The notes: generated from the sequence alone by a model not told the origin. 64,000 nt of DNA from Sphingomonas abaci (GCF_014199625.1 NZ_JACHNY010000002.1:248001-312000); one strand, 5' to 3'; counted from the first letter of the stretch, positions 51,989 through 62,149 are shown. Made by a program: numbers and translations.

Positions 51989-54811
51989 ATGCTGCAGCGC
52001 CCCGCCTTCGCCTCGCTTCTCCTTCTCACCTCGCATTTCGTCGCCCCGGCGGCGCTCGCCCAGGTCGCGGGCGGCAGCCCGGCGGCGCAGTCCTCGCCGC
52101 CGGCCAGCACCACCGGGACCGAGGTCGACGCCCCCGCCGACGCTGCGCAAGGCCAGGCGCTGGCCCAGCCCGGCACGACCGCCGATCAGCAGGAGCCGGC
52201 GGTCGAGGTCTCGACGCCTGGCTATGACCCCGCCGCCGCCGAGGACATTGTCGTCGTCGGCCGCAACATCCCGAACACGATCCGCGCCACGCCGCAGGTC
52301 ATCTCGGTCTTGTCCGCCGCCGACATCGCGCGCACGGGCGAGGGCGACATCGCCGGCGCGCTGACCCGCGTCACCGGCCTGTCGGTGGTCGGCAACGGCT
52401 TCGTCTATGTCCGCGGCCTCGGCGACCGCTATTCCTCGGCGCTGCTGAACGGGTCGCCGCTGCCCAGCCCGGAGCCGCTGCGCCGTTCGGTGCCGCTCGA
52501 CATCTTCCCGACCACCATCGTCGGCTCGGCGCTGGTGCAGAAAACCTATTCCGCCAACTATCCGGGCGAGTTCGGCGGCGGCGTCATCAACCTGACGACC
52601 AAGGCGATCCCAGACAAGAGCTTCGTCTCGATGGGCGGCACCATCTCGGCGGATACGGTGACGACCAGCGAGCTGGGCTATACCTACAAGGGCGGCAAGC
52701 ACGACTGGATCGGCTTCGACTCCGGCGAACGTCGCGTGCCGGGCTTCATCACCGATGCGCCCAACGGCAACGGCATCATCCCGACCGAACAGGTTGCGCA
52801 GCTCTCCAACGCGCGCACCACCCTGCTCCAGCGCAACAACCAGCTGCCCGCCAATGGCTCGGGCGAGGTCAGCTTCGGCATTGTCAAGGATGTCGGCAGC
52901 GACCGGGTGGGCGTGATCGGTTCGGCCAGCATCAGCAACACCTGGCGTACGCGCGACGCGACGCAGCAGGACACGATCTCGGCGACCGGCGCCTTGCGCA
53001 ACGACTTCTCGACGCTCATCACCGACAATCGCGCGGTGGTGAACGCGCTGCTCGGCCTCGGCTACGAATTTGGCAAGAACACGGTCCGCCTGACCAACAT
53101 CTATATCCACGACACGCTGAAGCAGGCGCGCGGCTCGGCCGCCACCGTCTACAACAACAGCAGCGGCGCGCCGATCTTCCAGCAGAACACCAACTGGTTC
53201 GAGCGTCAGCTGATCGAGTCGCAGCTGGTCGGCGAGTTCAAGCCGTTCGACCGGGTGCAGCTCGACGTGCGCGGCGCCTATGCGAATTCCAAGCGCCTGG
53301 CGCCGTACGAGCGGCAGTTCATCTACCTCTGCAACACGTCGCTCAACGTCACCGTCACCGAGGCGAATGCGTCCGAGGGCATCCAGTGCCCCGGCGTCTA
53401 TCAGGCGACCAACGCCTTCGACCGGTTCGCGACGGTGGTGTTCAGTCGGCTGAACGAAAATCTCTACACGGCGCAGGCCGATGCCTCGTGGCGGCCCAAT
53501 CTGGAGCGGCCGATGACGTTGTCGGCGGGCTATTACTTCCAGAAGAACGAGCGCAGTTCGACCCGTCTGCCCTTCGTGTTCCAGACCACGACCGGCGGCG
53601 CGATCCCGTTCCCCTGCAACCTGTTCCGCCCCGATTATCTCCTGTCGCCCGATGTGCTGAACGGCTGCCCGGTGGCCGCCAATCCGGCGCAGAACGCGGT
53701 GCAGCTGCGCTTCGACGCGGGGCAGAACGGCTCCTACGCCTATGACGCCAGCCTGTTGATCCATGCCGGCTACGCCCAGATCGAAGCGGAGGCGACCGAT
53801 GGCCTGCGCGCCACGATCGGCCTGCGCTACGAGACGGCGAAGGAGCGGGTCGACCCGATCAACGCCACCGGCACACGGCTGAACAACGATTATTTCCTGC
53901 CGGCGGCGACGTTGACGTGGAATTTCGCCAGCGACATGCAGCTACGCGCCAGCGCGTCGAAGACGATCGCGCGTCCCCAATTTCGCGAACTGGCCCCTCA
54001 GGCGTTCCGCGACTTCGAGTCCGACCGACTGTTCTTCGGCAACCCGTTCCTGAAGGATTCCAAGCTCTATAATCTGGAAGCACGCTACGAATGGTTCTTC
54101 GCGCGCGACCAGCGCGCGACGCTGTCGGGCTTCTACAAGCGGATCGACAATCCGATCGAGCAGGTCGGCTTCTTTCCGACGCCCGATGCGCGGCTCCAGA
54201 CGGGCTTCACCTATCTGCCCAAGGCGACCCTGTGGGGCGCGGAGGCCGAGGTGCAGAAATACGTGCCGCTGACGGCCCTTGGCGGTCTGTTCGAGACGCG
54301 ACGGGCGGTGATCATCGCCAACTACACCTATACCCAGTCGAAGATCACCGCCGATGCGCAGTGCGTGCCGAGCGTCCTGGGCGTGCAGATCGCGCCCTGC
54401 GGCCCCGGCTTCGCCCCCGCCAATGTCCAGTTCCGCAACGGCGCGCCGCTGACCGGGCAGTCGGACCATCTGGTCAACGTCCAGCTTGGCGTCGAGGATA
54501 CGGACAGCCTGTCGGCGGTGACCCTGTTGTTCAACTATGCCAGCAACCGCGTCACCAATCGGGGGCCCAGCTATCTGAGCGGCACCGGCTTCCAGCCTGA
54601 CATCATCGAACGGCCGGGCATCCGGCTCGACCTCGTCGCGCGCCAGGGCGTGGAGGCGTTCGGCGGCCAGTTCGAGATCAAGGCCGAGGCGCGCAACCTG
54701 ACCGGCACGCGCTATCAGGAGCGGCAGGATTTCGAGAATGGCAATACGGTCTTCATCAACCGCTATCGCCAGGGCCGCATCTTCACGCTGGGCGCGAGCG
54801 TGACCTTCTGA
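51989..54811 (+). CDS. TonB-dependent receptor paired with the secreted lipoprotein
   Basis: The 940-residue outer-membrane receptor has a signal peptide (SLLLLTSHFVAPAALAQ), a long Ala/Pro/Ser-rich segment, a TonB-box-like EDIVVVGRN, a plug (SVLSAADIARTGEGDIAGALTRVTGLSVVGNGFVYVRGLGDRYSS, YSANYPGEFGGGVINLTTKAIP) and a barrel ending FTLGASVTF. The plug belongs to the group of receptors often encoded beside a lipoprotein in alphaproteobacteria. It follows the lipoprotein after 86 bases and a hairpin. The ligand may be a phosphate compound if Pho control is right; this is inference. Confidence 0.9.
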   Translation: MLQRPAFASLLLLTSHFVAPAALAQVAGGSPAAQSSPPASTTGTEVDAPADAAQGQALAQPGTTADQQEPAVEVSTPGYDPAAAEDIVVVGRNIPNTIRATPQVISVLSAADIARTGEGDIAGALTRVTGLSVVGNGFVYVRGLGDRYSSALLNGSPLPSPEPLRRSVPLDIFPTTIVGSALVQKTYSANYPGEFGGGVINLTTKAIPDKSFVSMGGTISADTVTTSELGYTYKGGKHDWIGFDSGERRVPGFITDAPNGNGIIPTEQVAQLSNARTTLLQRNNQLPANGSGEVSFGIVKDVGSDRVGVIGSASISNTWRTRDATQQDTISATGALRNDFSTLITDNRAVVNALLGLGYEFGKNTVRLTNIYIHDTLKQARGSAATVYNNSSGAPIFQQNTNWFERQLIESQLVGEFKPFDRVQLDVRGAYANSKRLAPYERQFIYLCNTSLNVTVTEANASEGIQCPGVYQATNAFDRFATVVFSRLNENLYTAQADASWRPNLERPMTLSAGYYFQKNERSSTRLPFVFQTTTGGAIPFPCNLFRPDYLLSPDVLNGCPVAANPAQNAVQLRFDAGQNGSYAYDASLLIHAGYAQIEAEATDGLRATIGLRYETAKERVDPINATGTRLNNDYFLPAATLTWNFASDMQLRASASKTIARPQFRELAPQAFRDFESDRLFFGNPFLKDSKLYNLEARYEWFFARDQRATLSGFYKRIDNPIEQVGFFPTPDARLQTGFTYLPKATLWGAEAEVQKYVPLTALGGLFETRRAVIIANYTYTQSKITADAQCVPSVLGVQIAPCGPGFAPANVQFRNGAPLTGQSDHLVNVQLGVEDTDSLSAVTLLFNYASNRVTNRGPSYLSGTGFQPDIIERPGIRLDLVARQGVEAFGGQFEIKAEARNLTGTRYQERQDFENGNTVFINRYRQGRIFTLGASVTF

Positions 54812-54853
54812 TCGCGAAGGGGCGGCGGCGGTGGGCCGCGCCGCCCCTTCGCG
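54811..54853. terminator. strong hairpin between convergent receptor and oxygenase genes
   Basis: Exactly complementary 16-base arms (54811-54826 and 54838-54853, TCGCGAAGGGGCGGCG type) enclose an 11-base loop. The left arm begins on the last base of the receptor stop codon. It should end transcription from both sides; no other content is visible in this 58-base gap. Confidence 0.8.
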
Positions 54854-54869
54854 ACCGAGCTGGGATCGG

Positions 54870-55526
54870 TCACCCCCAGGGGCGTTCGCGAAACCACTTC
54901 GTGATCACGTACTTCACACCGGTTCGCACCTTCATGCCCTGGTGGAGCGTCGCGGGGTTCAGCGTGCCGTCGGGGCGGCGGTTGTTCCAGCAGACCAGCT
55001 TGCCGGTCTCCGGCTGGATGATCTTGTCGATCGCCTTGAACCGGGTCGCGCCGCCCGCCTCGGGTTCGTTGAGATAGACCATCACCGTCCACGTGCGGTT
55101 GCCGGCGACACCGCAATAGCGGTCGAAGTCGAGGCCATCGGGTTCGAAATAGTCGGTATGGCCCTTAAACTCCTGACCCACCGCATAGCGCTGCCCCTGG
55201 AGCGGTTCGCCATAGACGCCGTCCAGCCCGGTGAGCGCGGCGATCCGCGCCTCGGTCTCCTGCACCACCGGATCATCGGCGGCGAGGTCGCCGGTCTCGC
55301 TGGTGCGATAGGCGGCGTGACCATTGCCGTCGGCCAGCGTCGAGGGGCGGCGCACCGCATCGATCCGGGCGACCAGCTCGGCGCACAGCGCCGGCGGCAG
55401 GAAGGCGCGGCGGACGAACAAGGTCAGCTTGCCGCCCGGGATTTTCTGCACCTGGCCCTGGGAAAGGATATGATCGGTGATGGCCATGGCATCCAGTCCA
55501 TTGCCGAGCGGTGGAAGCAGTGTCAT
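54870..55526 (-). CDS. 2-oxoglutarate/Fe(II)-dependent oxygenase, prolyl 4-hydroxylase type
   Basis: The 218-residue cytoplasmic oxygenase has the facial-triad motif GHTDYFEP (His and Asp), the distal His in ATLHQGMKV and the 2-oxoglutarate-binding basic residue in VKYVITKWFRERP. The core YRYGVAG-like block and TVMVYLNEPEAGGATRF are typical of P4H-domain proteins. Substrate is unknown. It is convergent with the TonB receptor and divergent from gspC. Genes of this type often sit beside TonB receptors in sphingomonads. An alternative start is ATG 55487. Confidence 0.87.
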   Translation of the reverse strand: MTLLPPLGNGLDAMAITDHILSQGQVQKIPGGKLTLFVRRAFLPPALCAELVARIDAVRRPSTLADGNGHAAYRTSETGDLAADDPVVQETEARIAALTGLDGVYGEPLQGQRYAVGQEFKGHTDYFEPDGLDFDRYCGVAGNRTWTVMVYLNEPEAGGATRFKAIDKIIQPETGKLVCWNNRRPDGTLNPATLHQGMKVRTGVKYVITKWFRERPWG

Positions 55527-55643
55527 GGCATCATCTTCTGCCGAACATTGGGTCGGTCACGCCAGCGGATTTTTGTTTCCGATGTTTGACGCCGAGACGT
55601 AACATGGCATGGTTAAGCCCCAAGCCGGCGGGATGGGAATAGG

Positions 55644-56528
55644 ATGCGATTGAAGCTCGACGCGCGGGCGCGCCGCTGGCTGCGGCGAATACCCGTCGTC
55701 AACGTCTATTCGGTGGCCGAGCTGGTGCTGATGGGTGCGCTGGCGGTCCAGTGCGCGCGCTTCGTCTGGATCGTCGCGACCCCGGTCGGACCGGTTGGCG
55801 ACTGGCGACCAGCGGGCGTGACGCTGCCCGGCTCGCCAGCCGCGATCTTGGCCCAATTCGATCCTTTCTTCCGCCTCAATGCGCCCCAGGCGGGCCCCGC
55901 GACGGTGACGCCGCTGCAACTGACGCTGTTCGGCATCCGGCTGGACGAGGCGACGGGGCGCGGCTCGGCGATCGTCGCCGGCGCGGACGGCGTGCAGAAG
56001 AGCGTCGCGGTGGGCGAGGAGGTGCAGCCCGGCGTCACGCTGAAATCGGTGGCCTTCGACCATGTCACGCTCGATCGTGGCGGCACCGCCGAGGACCTGT
56101 TCCTCGATCAGTCCGACGCGCCGCCCGCAGGCGGTGCGGCCCAGCCGTCGGCCGAGGTCGGATCGCGCGCCGCGGGTGCGATACCGACGCTGGGCGGCGG
56201 CCCGGCCCTGGCAGGTGCTGGGGCCGGCGCGGGGGCGGGCGTTTCGGTCGGCCAGCTCCGTCAGGAAATCGGCTTCATCCCGCGCATCGACAGCGGCCGG
56301 GTCAGCGGCCTGGTCGTCCGGCCCCAGGGCAGCGGCGCGGCGTTCCGCCAGGCCGGGCTGCGCGAGGGCGACGTCGTCACCGCGATCGGCGGGCGCGCTG
56401 TCAACGGACCGGGCGATCTCGACCGGATCGCCACCGATTATGCCGGGGGCGGCAGCGTCCCCATCACCGTCGAGCGCGGTCAGCAGACGCTGGCGCTCGC
56501 CATCACGATAGCGGCCCCTTCCAAATGA
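55644..56528 (+). CDS. gspC: type II secretion system protein GspC
   Basis: The 294-residue inner-membrane component links the inner-membrane platform to the GspD secretin. A basic cytoplasmic start precedes one transmembrane helix (about 20-45), then the periplasmic homology region (LQLTLFGIRLDEATGRGSAIVA, VAVGEEVQPGVTLKSVAFDHVTLDRGG) and a Gly/Ala linker. The C-terminal PDZ domain runs over about 205-290 (SGRVSGLVVRPQGSGAAFRQAGLREGDVVTAIGGRAV). PDZ-type GspC proteins help select substrates. It overlaps gspD by ATGA and heads the operon. Confidence 0.92.
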   Translation: MRLKLDARARRWLRRIPVVNVYSVAELVLMGALAVQCARFVWIVATPVGPVGDWRPAGVTLPGSPAAILAQFDPFFRLNAPQAGPATVTPLQLTLFGIRLDEATGRGSAIVAGADGVQKSVAVGEEVQPGVTLKSVAFDHVTLDRGGTAEDLFLDQSDAPPAGGAAQPSAEVGSRAAGAIPTLGGGPALAGAGAGAGAGVSVGQLRQEIGFIPRIDSGRVSGLVVRPQGSGAAFRQAGLREGDVVTAIGGRAVNGPGDLDRIATDYAGGGSVPITVERGQQTLALAITIAAPSK

Positions 56529-58783
56529 AGCTTTCGCATCTCCTCGCCTTCACCGCGCTGCCGCTGACCGCCCTGGCGGCCGCGCCCATCGCGGCGCAAA
56601 CCACGCTGAACGTGCGCGACGCCGACATCCGCGCGTTCATCGCCGACGCCGCACGCGTGACCGGCCGCACCTTCATCATCGACAACCGGGTGAACGGCAA
56701 GGTCACGGTGGTGACCGACCGGCCATTGTCCCGCTCCGAATATTTCGAAATTTTTCTGTCGACGCTGCGCGCCAACGGGCTGGTCGCGGTGCCGACCGGC
56801 AATGGCAGCTTCCGCATCCAGCCGATCGACAATGCCGCGTCGCAGCCGACCCGCGTCGGATCGGCGGGCGCTGCGCGGAACAGCTTCGTGACCGAGATCG
56901 TCCGGCTGCGCTCGGTCGATGCGCAGAGCGCGGCCGAGACGGTGCGTCCGCTGGTTTCCCCGCAGGGCTCGGTGACCGCCAACCGCGCCGGCAACAGCCT
57001 GGTCGTGGTCGATTTCGGCGACAATATCCGCCGCATCCGCGAGGTGCTGCGCCGCATCGACACCGATAATGCCGCGACCCGCGTCGTCACGCTCCAGAAT
57101 GCCGGCGCGCGTGAGATCGCGACCGCGCTTCAGACGCTCGCCGGCGGCGGCAGCGGTGCTGCGAGCCAGGGCACGGGGCAGGGCGGCGGCAGCGCGGCGG
57201 CGGGCGGCAGCAGCGGCACCGTGTCGGTCGTATCGGTCGACAGCAGCAATTCCGTCGTCATCCGTGGCGATCCGGCGACCGTCGCCCGCCTTGCCGCGGT
57301 TGCCGCCGATCTCGACCGCAAGGCCAGGAGCGGCACCGAGATCCGCGTCGTCTTCCTGGAGAATGCCGATGCCGAGCAGCTGTTGCCCGTGCTCCAGCGG
57401 CTGGTCGGGCAGACGCCCGACCCGGTGCAGGAGACGACGCTGTCGCGCGGCTCGTTCCAGACCACCAACGGAACGACGGGCACGTCGAGCGGCACGATCG
57501 CGCCGCAGATCATCCAGCCGAGCCAGACGAGCGGCAGTGGCGGCGGCGGCAACGCCACGCCGAACGGACAGCAGGCGGCGGTGTCGACGCAGGGCGGCCG
57601 GACGGCGGCGGTGGTCACCCGCTTCGCCGGGGCGAACGCGATCGTCATCGCCGCGCCGGCCGATATCCAGCGGCAGTTGTCCGAGGTGGTGCGCCAGCTC
57701 GACACGCGGCGCGAACAGGTGCTGATCGAGGCGATCATCGCCGAGGTGTCCGACGCCACGGTCAACCGGCTGGGCGCGCAGTTCCTTCTGGGCAATCTGT
57801 CGGGCGGGGCGTTCGCGGCCTCGACGTTCAGCAATTCCGCGCCCAACATCCTCCAGATCGCCGGGGCGATCGGCGCACGCTCGCTGGCGACGCAGACGAC
57901 CGTAATCAACGGCAACAATACGACCACCACGACCGACAACACCATCTCCAACCAGCTCGCGCAGTCGGCGATCAGCTCGCTGCTCGGCACATCGGGCGGG
58001 TTCGCGGGCTGGGGCGGCCGGGTCGGCGACACCATCTTCGGCGCGATCATCAATGCGGTGAAGAGCGATAACACCTCGAACCTGCTCCAGGTGCCGCACC
58101 TGATCACGCTCGACAATCAGCAGGCGCACAGCCTGGTGGGTCAGGAGATTCCGGTCACCACCGGCCAGGCGCTGTCCAACGACTTCAACAACACCTTCCG
58201 CACGGTGCAGCGCCAGAATGTCGGCATCCAGCTCGACGTGAAACCGCAGGTCAATGCCGGCGGCTCGCTCAAGCTGTTCGTGCGGCTGGAGGTCAGCTCG
58301 ATCGCCGGACCGGTGTCGAGCAACAACAGCGAGCTGATCCTCAACAAGCGCGCCTTCGAGAACGTCTTCACGCCCGACGACGGGCAGATCACGGTGATCG
58401 GCGGCCTGCTCGACGATGCGGAGCGGCGGACGATCGAGAAGATCCCGGTGCTGGGCGACATCCCGCTCGTCGGCAATCTGTTCAAGAGCCGCGCGCGCAG
58501 CCGCACCAAGAGCAACCTGATGGTCTTCATCCGCCCGACCATCCTGCGCACCGCCGAGGACAGCCGGCGCGTGACCGAGCAGCGCTACGGCTATCTGCGC
58601 GCGCTGCAGGGCTATGCGCAGCCGGGCGTCGAGCCCTCGATCGACCAGTTGGTGCGCGACTATATGAACGCCGCGCCGCCGATCCCGCGCGCGCCGATGC
58701 CGGGTAACATCGAGGACCCGAACATCGCGGTGCCGATCCAGACCCAGCCGTCGATGGCGATCCGGCCGAAGGGGAAGCGATGA
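56525..58783 (+). CDS. gspD: type II secretion system secretin GspD
   Basis: The 752-residue outer-membrane channel starts at ATG 56525 overlapping gspC. A signal peptide (LLAFTALPLTALAAAPIAA) precedes the N0 domain (LNVRDADIRAFIADAARVTGRTFIIDN) and KH-like N1-N3 domains (IVRLRSVDAQSAAETVRPLVSPQGSV, VTLQNAGAREIATALQTL, IRVVFLENADAEQLLPVLQRLVGQ). The linkers are unusually Gly/Ser/Asn-rich. The secretin core is ANIVLQVPHLITLDNQQAHSLVGQEIPV-like and ends DDGQITVIGGLLDDAERRTIEKIPVLGDIPLVGNLFKSR. Length is somewhat above the family average. Confidence 0.96.
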   Translation: MKLSHLLAFTALPLTALAAAPIAAQTTLNVRDADIRAFIADAARVTGRTFIIDNRVNGKVTVVTDRPLSRSEYFEIFLSTLRANGLVAVPTGNGSFRIQPIDNAASQPTRVGSAGAARNSFVTEIVRLRSVDAQSAAETVRPLVSPQGSVTANRAGNSLVVVDFGDNIRRIREVLRRIDTDNAATRVVTLQNAGAREIATALQTLAGGGSGAASQGTGQGGGSAAAGGSSGTVSVVSVDSSNSVVIRGDPATVARLAAVAADLDRKARSGTEIRVVFLENADAEQLLPVLQRLVGQTPDPVQETTLSRGSFQTTNGTTGTSSGTIAPQIIQPSQTSGSGGGGNATPNGQQAAVSTQGGRTAAVVTRFAGANAIVIAAPADIQRQLSEVVRQLDTRREQVLIEAIIAEVSDATVNRLGAQFLLGNLSGGAFAASTFSNSAPNILQIAGAIGARSLATQTTVINGNNTTTTTDNTISNQLAQSAISSLLGTSGGFAGWGGRVGDTIFGAIINAVKSDNTSNLLQVPHLITLDNQQAHSLVGQEIPVTTGQALSNDFNNTFRTVQRQNVGIQLDVKPQVNAGGSLKLFVRLEVSSIAGPVSSNNSELILNKRAFENVFTPDDGQITVIGGLLDDAERRTIEKIPVLGDIPLVGNLFKSRARSRTKSNLMVFIRPTILRTAEDSRRVTEQRYGYLRALQGYAQPGVEPSIDQLVRDYMNAAPPIPRAPMPGNIEDPNIAVPIQTQPSMAIRPKGKR

Positions 58784-60417
58784 TCCGCGACCGCGACGAT
58801 CCGGCCCCGCTGCCGATGGGGGCGATGGCGGAGCCGCCGCCCCTGGTGGCGGCCGATGTCGCGCTGCCGGTCGAGACCCCGGCCGAGGCGATCGCGCCGA
58901 TGCCGCAGATCACCATCCCCTATGCCTTCGCGCGCAAGTTCGGCGTGGTGGTGCAGCATAGCGATGTCGACTCGCATTTGACCGTGGCGCTGCGCGAAGG
59001 GGCCGATCCCAAGGCGCTGATCGAGGTGCGGCGGCATCTGGGCCGGGCGTTCGACGTTGCAATCGTCGAGCCGGCGGCGTTCGACCGGCTGCTCTCGGAC
59101 AATTACGCGATGACCGGCCACGCGACGGCGCTGGCGGCGGTGGGGATGGGCGACGAGCTGGACGCGCTGGCCGGCGACCTGCCGACCGCCGAGGACCTGC
59201 TAGACACCGCCGACGACGCGCCTGCCATCCGGTTGATCAACGGCATCATCGCCGACGCCACGCGCAACGGCGTGTCCGATATCCATGTCGAGCCCTACGA
59301 GACCGGGTTGGTCGTCAGGATGCGGATCGACGGCGTGTTGCGTGAGACGATGCGGATGCCGCCGCATGTCGCGCCGGTGGTGGTCAGCCGCATCAAGGTG
59401 ATGGCGCGGCTCGACATCGCCGAGCGGCGCGTGCCGCAGGATGGGCGCATGGGGCTGACCCTGGGCGGCAAGCTGCTCGACGTGCGCGTCTCGACCCTGC
59501 CCAGCCGCGCGGGCGAGCGGGTGGTGCTGCGTATCCTGGACAAGGAGAATGCGGGCATCGACCTGGACGCGCTCGGCATGACCCCGGCGATGCTCGGCCT
59601 GTTGCGCGGCGCGCTGGCGGAGCCGAACGGCATCATCCTGGTCACCGGCCCGACCGGTTCGGGCAAGACCACCAGCCTCTATGCGGCGCTACGTCTGCTC
59701 AACGATGGCAGCCGCAACATCCTGACCGTTGAGGACCCGGTCGAATATGCGGTCGAGGGCGTCGGACAGACCCAGGTCAACGCCAAGGTGGGCCTGACCT
59801 TCGCCGCCGGCTTGCGCGCGATCCTGCGCCAGGACCCGGACGTGGTGATGGTCGGCGAAATCCGCGACCGCGAGACGGCCGAGATCGCGGTGCAGGCGTC
59901 GCTGACCGGCCATCTGGTGCTGTCGACCGTCCATACCAACGACGCGGTCGGCGCGATAACGCGGATGCGCGACATGAAGGTGGAGCCGTTCCTGCTCGCC
60001 TCGACGCTGCGCGCGGTGATCGCGCAGCGGCTGGTGCGGCGGCTGTGCCCGAGCTGCCGACGCCCCGTGCCGGCGCGCGACACGGTCGCGCCGATGCTGG
60101 GCATCGCGGGTGACGCGATCGTCTATCAGGCGGTTGGCTGCGACCAGTGCGGCCACACCGGCTATCGCGGTCGCACCGGCGTCTACGAGGCGGTGCGCGT
60201 CGACGAGACGATCCGTCGCCTGATCAACGAGGGCGGCGACGAACAGGCGATCGCTGACCATGCCTTCCGTCGGTCGTCCGACCTGGCGAGCGCGGCGCGC
60301 GAGCTGGTGCTGGCCGGCCAGACCACGCCCGAGGAAGCGATCCGCGTCTCCCGCCGCGACGTGACCGATGTCGCGCCCGCGATCGAGGACGCCGTTCCCG
60401 CCGAGGCCGCGCGATGA
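58780..60417 (+). CDS. gspE: type II secretion system ATPase GspE
   Basis: This 545-residue cytoplasmic ATPase powers pseudopilus assembly. An N-terminal N1E-like region is followed by the ATPase core: DIHVEPYETGLVVRMRIDGVL, Walker A GPTGSGKTT at about 290-298, the Asp box DPVEYAVEGVGQTQVN, the Walker B region VVMVGEIRDRETAEIAVQASLTGHLVLSTVHTND, and a zinc module with CPSC (422) and CDQC (about 454). All the usual motifs are present. It overlaps gspD by ATGA. Confidence 0.97.
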   Translation: MIRDRDDPAPLPMGAMAEPPPLVAADVALPVETPAEAIAPMPQITIPYAFARKFGVVVQHSDVDSHLTVALREGADPKALIEVRRHLGRAFDVAIVEPAAFDRLLSDNYAMTGHATALAAVGMGDELDALAGDLPTAEDLLDTADDAPAIRLINGIIADATRNGVSDIHVEPYETGLVVRMRIDGVLRETMRMPPHVAPVVVSRIKVMARLDIAERRVPQDGRMGLTLGGKLLDVRVSTLPSRAGERVVLRILDKENAGIDLDALGMTPAMLGLLRGALAEPNGIILVTGPTGSGKTTSLYAALRLLNDGSRNILTVEDPVEYAVEGVGQTQVNAKVGLTFAAGLRAILRQDPDVVMVGEIRDRETAEIAVQASLTGHLVLSTVHTNDAVGAITRMRDMKVEPFLLASTLRAVIAQRLVRRLCPSCRRPVPARDTVAPMLGIAGDAIVYQAVGCDQCGHTGYRGRTGVYEAVRVDETIRRLINEGGDEQAIADHAFRRSSDLASAARELVLAGQTTPEEAIRVSRRDVTDVAPAIEDAVPAEAAR

Positions 60418-60429
60418 CGATGCCGGCGC

Positions 60430-61653
60430 ATGGCTGATTTCGACTATGTCGCGATTGATACGCGCGGCGCGGAGAAGCGCGGCCATGTCGCCGCCGCCGA
60501 CCTGGATGCGGCGCGCCGGGTGCTCGACCGGCAGAAGCTCTACGTCGTGCGGATCGAGCCGGGCGCGCCGCCGGCGGTCCGTGCGCGTCCCTTGTTCGGG
60601 CTGCAACTGGGTCGGGCGCGCATGTCCGGCAAGCAGCTGACATTGTTCACCCGCCAGCTCGCGACGCTCAACCGCGTCTCGCCGCTGGAGGAAAGTCTGC
60701 GCACCATCACCCGCCAGACCGAGCAGGACAGCGTCCGCGGAATCGTCTCCACCGTCCATGCCGGCGTGGTCGAGGGGCGGCGGCTGGCCGATTCGATGGC
60801 GCGCGAGCCGAAGAGCTTTCCGCCGCTCTACCGCGCGATGGTGGCGGCGGGGGAGAGTTCGGGCACGCTGCCGACGATCCTCGACCGGTTGGCGGCGTTG
60901 CTGGAGCGCCAGGCGGAAATCCGTGGCAAGCTGATCACCGCGCTCGCCTATCCGACGATCCTGGCGCTGGTGGCGCTGGGCGTCGTCACCGCGCTGATGA
61001 TGTTCGTGGTGCCGCAGGTGGTGGAGCAGTTCGACACGGTCGGGCAGGAGCTGCCGCTGCTGACCCGCATGGTGATCGCGTTGTCGGACGTGCTGGTCGC
61101 GGGCTGGTGGATCATGCTGCTGGTCGTAGCCGGCCTCGGCCTGGCTGGCTGGCGCGCGCTCAAGGAGCCAGGGATCCGGCTGGCCTTCGACAGCTGGCTG
61201 CTGCGTCTCCCGCTGCTCGGCCGGTTGCTGCGCGACCTTCATGCGGCGCGGATGGCGCGCACCCTGGGGACGATGGTCGCCAGCCGCCTGCCGCTGCTCG
61301 AAGGGCTGACGCTGACCGCCGGCACGATCCACAACCGGCGGCTGCGTGTCGCCTCCGACGATATCGTCGAGGCGATCCGGGGCGGCGGCAGCCTTTCCGC
61401 CGCGATGCGTCGGGCAGGCGTCTTCCCGCCGCTCCTCACCTATCTGGCGGCGAGCGGCGAGGCGGCGGGCCGGCTGGACGAGATGCTGGAGCGCGCGGCG
61501 GATTATCTGGAGCGCGAGTTCGACCGGTTCACCGCGACCGCCCTCTCGCTGCTGGAGCCGGCGATCATCGTCATCATGGGCGGCATCGTCGCGACGATCG
61601 TGCTATCGATCCTGCTGCCGATCCTGCAACTCAACACATTGGCCGGGCAATGA
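60430..61653 (+). CDS. gspF: type II secretion system inner-membrane protein GspF
   Basis: The 407-residue polytopic protein has two repeated cytoplasmic helical domains (FTRQLATLNRVSPLEESLRTI and RMARTLGTMVASRLPLLEGLTLTA) and about three transmembrane segments (YPTILALVALGVVTALMMFVVP, WWIMLLVVAGLGLAGW, IIVIMGGIVATIVLSILLPIL). It is the platform that joins GspE to the pseudopilus. It sits 12 bases after gspE, and its stop overlaps gspG in ATGA. Confidence 0.96.
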   Translation: MADFDYVAIDTRGAEKRGHVAAADLDAARRVLDRQKLYVVRIEPGAPPAVRARPLFGLQLGRARMSGKQLTLFTRQLATLNRVSPLEESLRTITRQTEQDSVRGIVSTVHAGVVEGRRLADSMAREPKSFPPLYRAMVAAGESSGTLPTILDRLAALLERQAEIRGKLITALAYPTILALVALGVVTALMMFVVPQVVEQFDTVGQELPLLTRMVIALSDVLVAGWWIMLLVVAGLGLAGWRALKEPGIRLAFDSWLLRLPLLGRLLRDLHAARMARTLGTMVASRLPLLEGLTLTAGTIHNRRLRVASDDIVEAIRGGGSLSAAMRRAGVFPPLLTYLAASGEAAGRLDEMLERAADYLEREFDRFTATALSLLEPAIIVIMGGIVATIVLSILLPILQLNTLAGQ

Positions 61654-62102
61654 GGATGTTCATGCGTATCGAACCAAAGAAGCGTCAGCCGAGACGCAAC
61701 GGCTTCACCCTTGTGGAGCTGATGGTGGTGATCGTCATCATCGGCCTGCTGGCCACCATCGTCGCGCTCAACGTGCTGCCATCGGGCGACACCGCGCGCA
61801 TCCAGAAGGCCAAGGCCGATATCGCCAATGTCGAGAACGGCCTCGAACTCTATCGCCTGCAGATGGGCAGCTATCCCACCACGACGCAGGGGCTGGCGGC
61901 GCTGACCAGCGCGCCGGCGGGCGTCGACGCGTCGCGCTACCAGCAGGGCGGCTATATCAAGCGCCTGCCGCAGGACCCGTGGAACCGGCCCTATCTCTAT
62001 GCCTCGCCGGGCCAGCATGGCGAGGCGGATGTCTGGACCTACGGCGCCGACGGCAAGGAAGGCGGCGAGGGGATCAATGCCGACATCGGCAGCTGGCAGT
62101 AA
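61650..62102 (+). CDS. gspG: type II secretion system major pseudopilin GspG
   Basis: The 150-residue major pseudopilin starts at ATG 61650 in the ATGA overlap with gspF; ATGs at 61656 and 61662 are also in frame. Its leader of 18 residues ends RRNG and is cleaved before FTLVELMVVIVIIGLLATIVAL. The body has ANVENGLELYRLQMGSYPTTTQGLAAL, the Ca-binding RLPQDPWNRPYLY and GINADIGSWQ, all typical of GspG. The +5 Glu is present. A palindromic repeat follows the stop before gspH, which breaks the close packing seen elsewhere in the operon. Confidence 0.96.
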   Translation: MRMFMRIEPKKRQPRRNGFTLVELMVVIVIIGLLATIVALNVLPSGDTARIQKAKADIANVENGLELYRLQMGSYPTTTQGLAALTSAPAGVDASRYQQGGYIKRLPQDPWNRPYLYASPGQHGEADVWTYGADGKEGGEGINADIGSWQ

Positions 62103-62149
62103 GCCGGACCTTTGTGAAACCGGAGATTTTCCTACCACTACGCTCCACC